This document shows, one piece after another, positions 61,761 to 64,000 of a stretch of DNA of 64,000 nt. The position numbers were made by a program, and so were the translations under genes. The first letter of the stretch is position 1. The number at the start of each line of letters is the position of its first letter. The notes beneath the pieces are model-generated. The model made no database searches, was not told the origin of the DNA, and saw only the letters and a list, made by a program, of their open reading frames with translations. This DNA comes from Variovorax paradoxus. GTDB taxonomy: Bacteria > Pseudomonadota > Gammaproteobacteria > Burkholderiales > Burkholderiaceae_C. The stretch spans positions 1 through 64,000 of the forward strand of contig NZ_JXQQ01000028.1 in the NCBI RefSeq assembly GCF_000834655.1, in the 5' to 3' direction.

Positions 61761-62789
61761 TCAGGCGCCCTTTTGCCCGATGCCCATGGCCTTGGGCGCG
61801 CGCGACACATCGATCGGCTGGTCGAGTGCCATCCGCTGACGCGCCTCGCGGGCGGGCATTCCGAAGCGCTGGCGAAAGAGCTTGCTGAACACCGCCTGGT
61901 CGGAAAAGCCGCAGGCATAGGCAATGGCACCGATGCTCAGCAACCCGCTGCCAGGCTGGTGCAGGTAGCTCAGGCTCTTGAGCAGGCGCATCTCGCGCAA
62001 GGTGGCATGCACGCTCATGTCCTGCGATGCGAAGAGGCGATAGAGCTGTGCACGCGACAGGCCGGTGTCCCGCGCGACGTCGGCCACGCTCAGGTCGTGC
62101 CGGTGCAGGTTGCTCTGGATGTACCGGTGCACCAGCTGCAGCCGATCGACGCCCTGTTCGGCCCCTGCCACGTACACCGAACCGAGCAGGGCCTCGGCGG
62201 TCTGGAAGATGCTCGCAAGGACCGCCTCCAGTTCTTCGGAACCCAGCGCGACCCCGTGGTTGGCCAGCGTGCCCAGTTGCGATGCGAGAAAGGGTGCGAG
62301 CGCGAGATGGTCGATGGCCTCGACCGAGCGCGCCCGTGCCGCCGGCACATGGCCGAGCAGTTGCACCAGGCGTTGCCTGGCGGGTCGCACGAAGCTGAAG
62401 CGCGCGCGATCCCAGCGCCCGCGCAACGCCTGCGCCATGTCGCACAGCAACGCGCTTCCCGGGCCGAACCGGGTCTGGATGCCGTTGTTCTGCTCGACGG
62501 TGAGCGTGCCGCGCTCGATGAGCCACAGGCAGATGTCGGCCTCGCGTGGGGCGCCGGTGGCCGGCAAGGTCGAGCGCATTTCCGATGTCGGCACCTCGCA
62601 GTGCCCGATCGTGCCCTTGGTGTCTTCGCAGAGAACGCCCCGCCCGAGCAGGGGATCGTCCGAGACGAGTTCCAGGTTCATCGATCCGAGAATGCCCGTC
62701 GTGACCTCGCTGCGATGCCTTGCAGCACCCAGGCCGTCGGCAGAGAAATAGCGCCGTCCGCCTGAGCGTGCGGAAGAAGTTGCAACCAT
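61761..62789 (-). CDS. AraC family regulator with AraC-binding-like domain
   Basis: A 342-residue regulator: an N-terminal AraC_binding_2-like region (about 60-215) and C-terminal helix-turn-helix pair (SVADVARDTGLSRAQLYRLF, IAYACGFSDQAVFSKLFRQR). I chose ATG 62789, which has GGGA just upstream; an ATG at 62906 would add 39 residues without a recognisable domain. It is followed by the serine hydrolase gene, its likely target. Confidence 0.83.
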   Translation of the reverse strand: MVATSSARSGGRRYFSADGLGAARHRSEVTTGILGSMNLELVSDDPLLGRGVLCEDTKGTIGHCEVPTSEMRSTLPATGAPREADICLWLIERGTLTVEQNNGIQTRFGPGSALLCDMAQALRGRWDRARFSFVRPARQRLVQLLGHVPAARARSVEAIDHLALAPFLASQLGTLANHGVALGSEELEAVLASIFQTAEALLGSVYVAGAEQGVDRLQLVHRYIQSNLHRHDLSVADVARDTGLSRAQLYRLFASQDMSVHATLREMRLLKSLSYLHQPGSGLLSIGAIAYACGFSDQAVFSKLFRQRFGMPAREARQRMALDQPIDVSRAPKAMGIGQKGA

Positions 62790-62918
62790 CGAATTCCCAG
62801 ATCCTCCCGGATACCCCAAGACTCCAGCGCGCGATTCTGTTGGCGTTGCGACGGATGGCCAAATTACAGGCGTAGCAGACATGTTCGGTATTTCGTGCAA
62901 GTCCATTGCGCTATCGCC

Positions 62919-64000
62919 TCAGCGCGCGGCCGCGGGGCCGATCAGCGCATCGAACATCGCCTGCAAGGTCTGCGGCGACTTGTTGCGGCTTTCCGCGCTC
63001 CAGCAGGCGCCGACGCGCGGCGGCACCGAGACATGCATCAGCGGCTCGCCGGAAGCGCCCGGTGCGCGCAGGTCCACCAGCGCCTGCGCCTGGCCGAGCT
63101 GCTGCGCCGCCAGGCGCTGCTTCTCGGCCGCCGCATCCACCTGGTCGCGTGCGAGCTTGGTGAGCTGCGCCTGCGCCTTCAGCAGCGCGTCCTGGCCTTG
63201 CAGGTCGTAGCGCACGCTGATCTTGCTGACCTTCATGGCTTCCAGCCGCGCGCGGCTGCGCGGGAAGTCCAGCACGCCGAAGTCGTGCGTGCCGTCGCGG
63301 AATTCGCCGACGAAGTCGGCCACGCCGGTGGCACCCGGGTAGCGCCGCGTCAGCGTGAGATCGCCGACCCGGATCTCCAGCGTGGCTTCCCCGCACTTCG
63401 CTGCGCTCCACTCGAGCTGCTCGGTCACCGGGAAGTTGTAGTTGTTGATCACCTTGGCACCCGCGGCGCAACGCAGCGTGAGCGTCGTGAGGTAGGGCTT
63501 GGCCGTGGCCTCGGGGTTCACGCCCGTGGGCTGCGCGGTGATGGTCAACGGCAGCGGCGCCACGCGCAGGGCCTCGGCCTGCTGCCGGGCTTCGGCCAGG
63601 CGCGACTCGACGGCCTGCAGCGCCTGGCTCGATTCGAGCTGCTGCTTCTCCGCATCGGCCTGGCGCTTGCGCTGCGCCAGTTCGAGCTGCTGCTGGCCGA
63701 CCAGCTGCTCCACGCGCTTGTTCACCGCACCGTTGAGCACCGGCAGGAAGGCCGGCGTCATCGGCAGGCTGTAGCCCAGCGTCTCGGCCGTGCTGAAGCG
63801 CGTGGCGTCGCGCCGCAGGAAGGGCTTGGCGGGCCCGTCGGCAAAAGCCCAGACGGTGCCTTGTGTGCCGAACAGCTGGTCCATGATCTGCGTCATCGAG
63901 GTGGCGCTTTGCAGCGGCCACATGACGCTGGTTTCCCAATCCTTCTGCAGCACGCAAGAGGCCTGCTGCTCGACGTAGCGCAACAAGAGGTGCAATGGGC
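62919..64000 (-). CDS. tssM: Type VI secretion TssM/IcmF-like protein, C-terminal part
   Basis: The 5' part lies beyond the window edge; about 360 C-terminal residues are visible. They hold the IcmF-related C-terminal pattern (KVINNYNFPVTEQLEWSAAK, TLEIRVGDLTLTRRYPG) and long coiled segments (ELAQRKRQADAEKQQLESSQ and RDQVDAAAEKQRLAAQQLGQ). TssM is the inner-membrane ATPase-like component that links baseplate and envelope in type VI secretion. The coiled parts are unusual for TssM, so a TssM-related protein is also possible. No other T6SS gene is in view. Confidence 0.7.
   Translation of the reverse strand, partial: PLHLLLRYVEQQASCVLQKDWETSVMWPLQSATSMTQIMDQLFGTQGTVWAFADGPAKPFLRRDATRFSTAETLGYSLPMTPAFLPVLNGAVNKRVEQLVGQQQLELAQRKRQADAEKQQLESSQALQAVESRLAEARQQAEALRVAPLPLTITAQPTGVNPEATAKPYLTTLTLRCAAGAKVINNYNFPVTEQLEWSAAKCGEATLEIRVGDLTLTRRYPGATGVADFVGEFRDGTHDFGVLDFPRSRARLEAMKVSKISVRYDLQGQDALLKAQAQLTKLARDQVDAAAEKQRLAAQQLGQAQALVDLRAPGASGEPLMHVSVPPRVGACWSAESRNKSPQTLQAMFDALIGPAAAR

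Overview
The window (about 64 kb, high GC) looks like a chromosomal segment of a Variovorax-like member of the Comamonadaceae (Burkholderiales). That assignment is inference. It rests on the mix of urea ABC transporter, bacteriophytochrome, many Bug-type (tripartite tricarboxylate transporter, TTT) solute receptors, catabolic clusters and a type VI secretion gene. I saw no rRNA, no tRNA that I could support, no CRISPR array, no phage and no insertion sequence.

1-6.8 kb: urtA (urea-binding protein, minus strand) is divergent from an unusual sensor. In that sensor a whole NCS1-type transporter is joined to an eight-cysteine module, a histidine kinase and a receiver, and a REC-PAS-LuxR response regulator overlaps its end. 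6.8-11.3 kb: an S9 peptidase, a VOC protein with a divergent LysR regulator, and a ModA-like lipoprotein. 11.3-18 kb: a red-light operon bphO-bphP-response regulator-hybrid kinase (minus strand), then a solute-binding protein without a signal peptide. 18-20.7 kb: a small lipoprotein and a large M1-family lipoprotein aminopeptidase.

21.4-38.7 kb: seventeen genes on the minus strand form one catabolic cluster. It holds two Bug receptors, an MFS importer and a porin, a Rieske oxygenase and its reductase, an FAD hydroxylase, a type I extradiol-like dioxygenase, a cupin, an alpha/beta hydrolase, two SDRs, a ThDP enzyme, an aspartate-dehydrogenase-like protein, an aldehyde dehydrogenase, a tiny HTH-like protein and an IclR regulator. 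The content fits uptake, hydroxylation or demethylation, ring cleavage and processing of an unidentified aromatic compound. Every internal gap longer than 120 bp holds a copy of one 90-bp hairpin repeat. An inverted repeat in front of the first gene is a candidate operator.

38.9-48.2 kb: dadA, a PanE-like reductase, alaS, a di-iron ferritin-like protein, and a two-gene unit of a KaiC-like double ATPase and a hybrid histidine kinase. 48.2-50.8 kb: small genes (including a 25-residue membrane peptide) and a stretch with four intrinsic terminators and compact inverted repeats but almost no protein coding. I read this stretch as a cluster of unannotated small RNAs.

50.8-62.8 kb: four beta-lactamase-fold lipoproteins, one of which has lost its catalytic motifs, plus two mirrored SDR/AraC regulator pairs, a VOC protein and a third AraC regulator. 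The window ends inside a TssM/IcmF-like type VI secretion gene.
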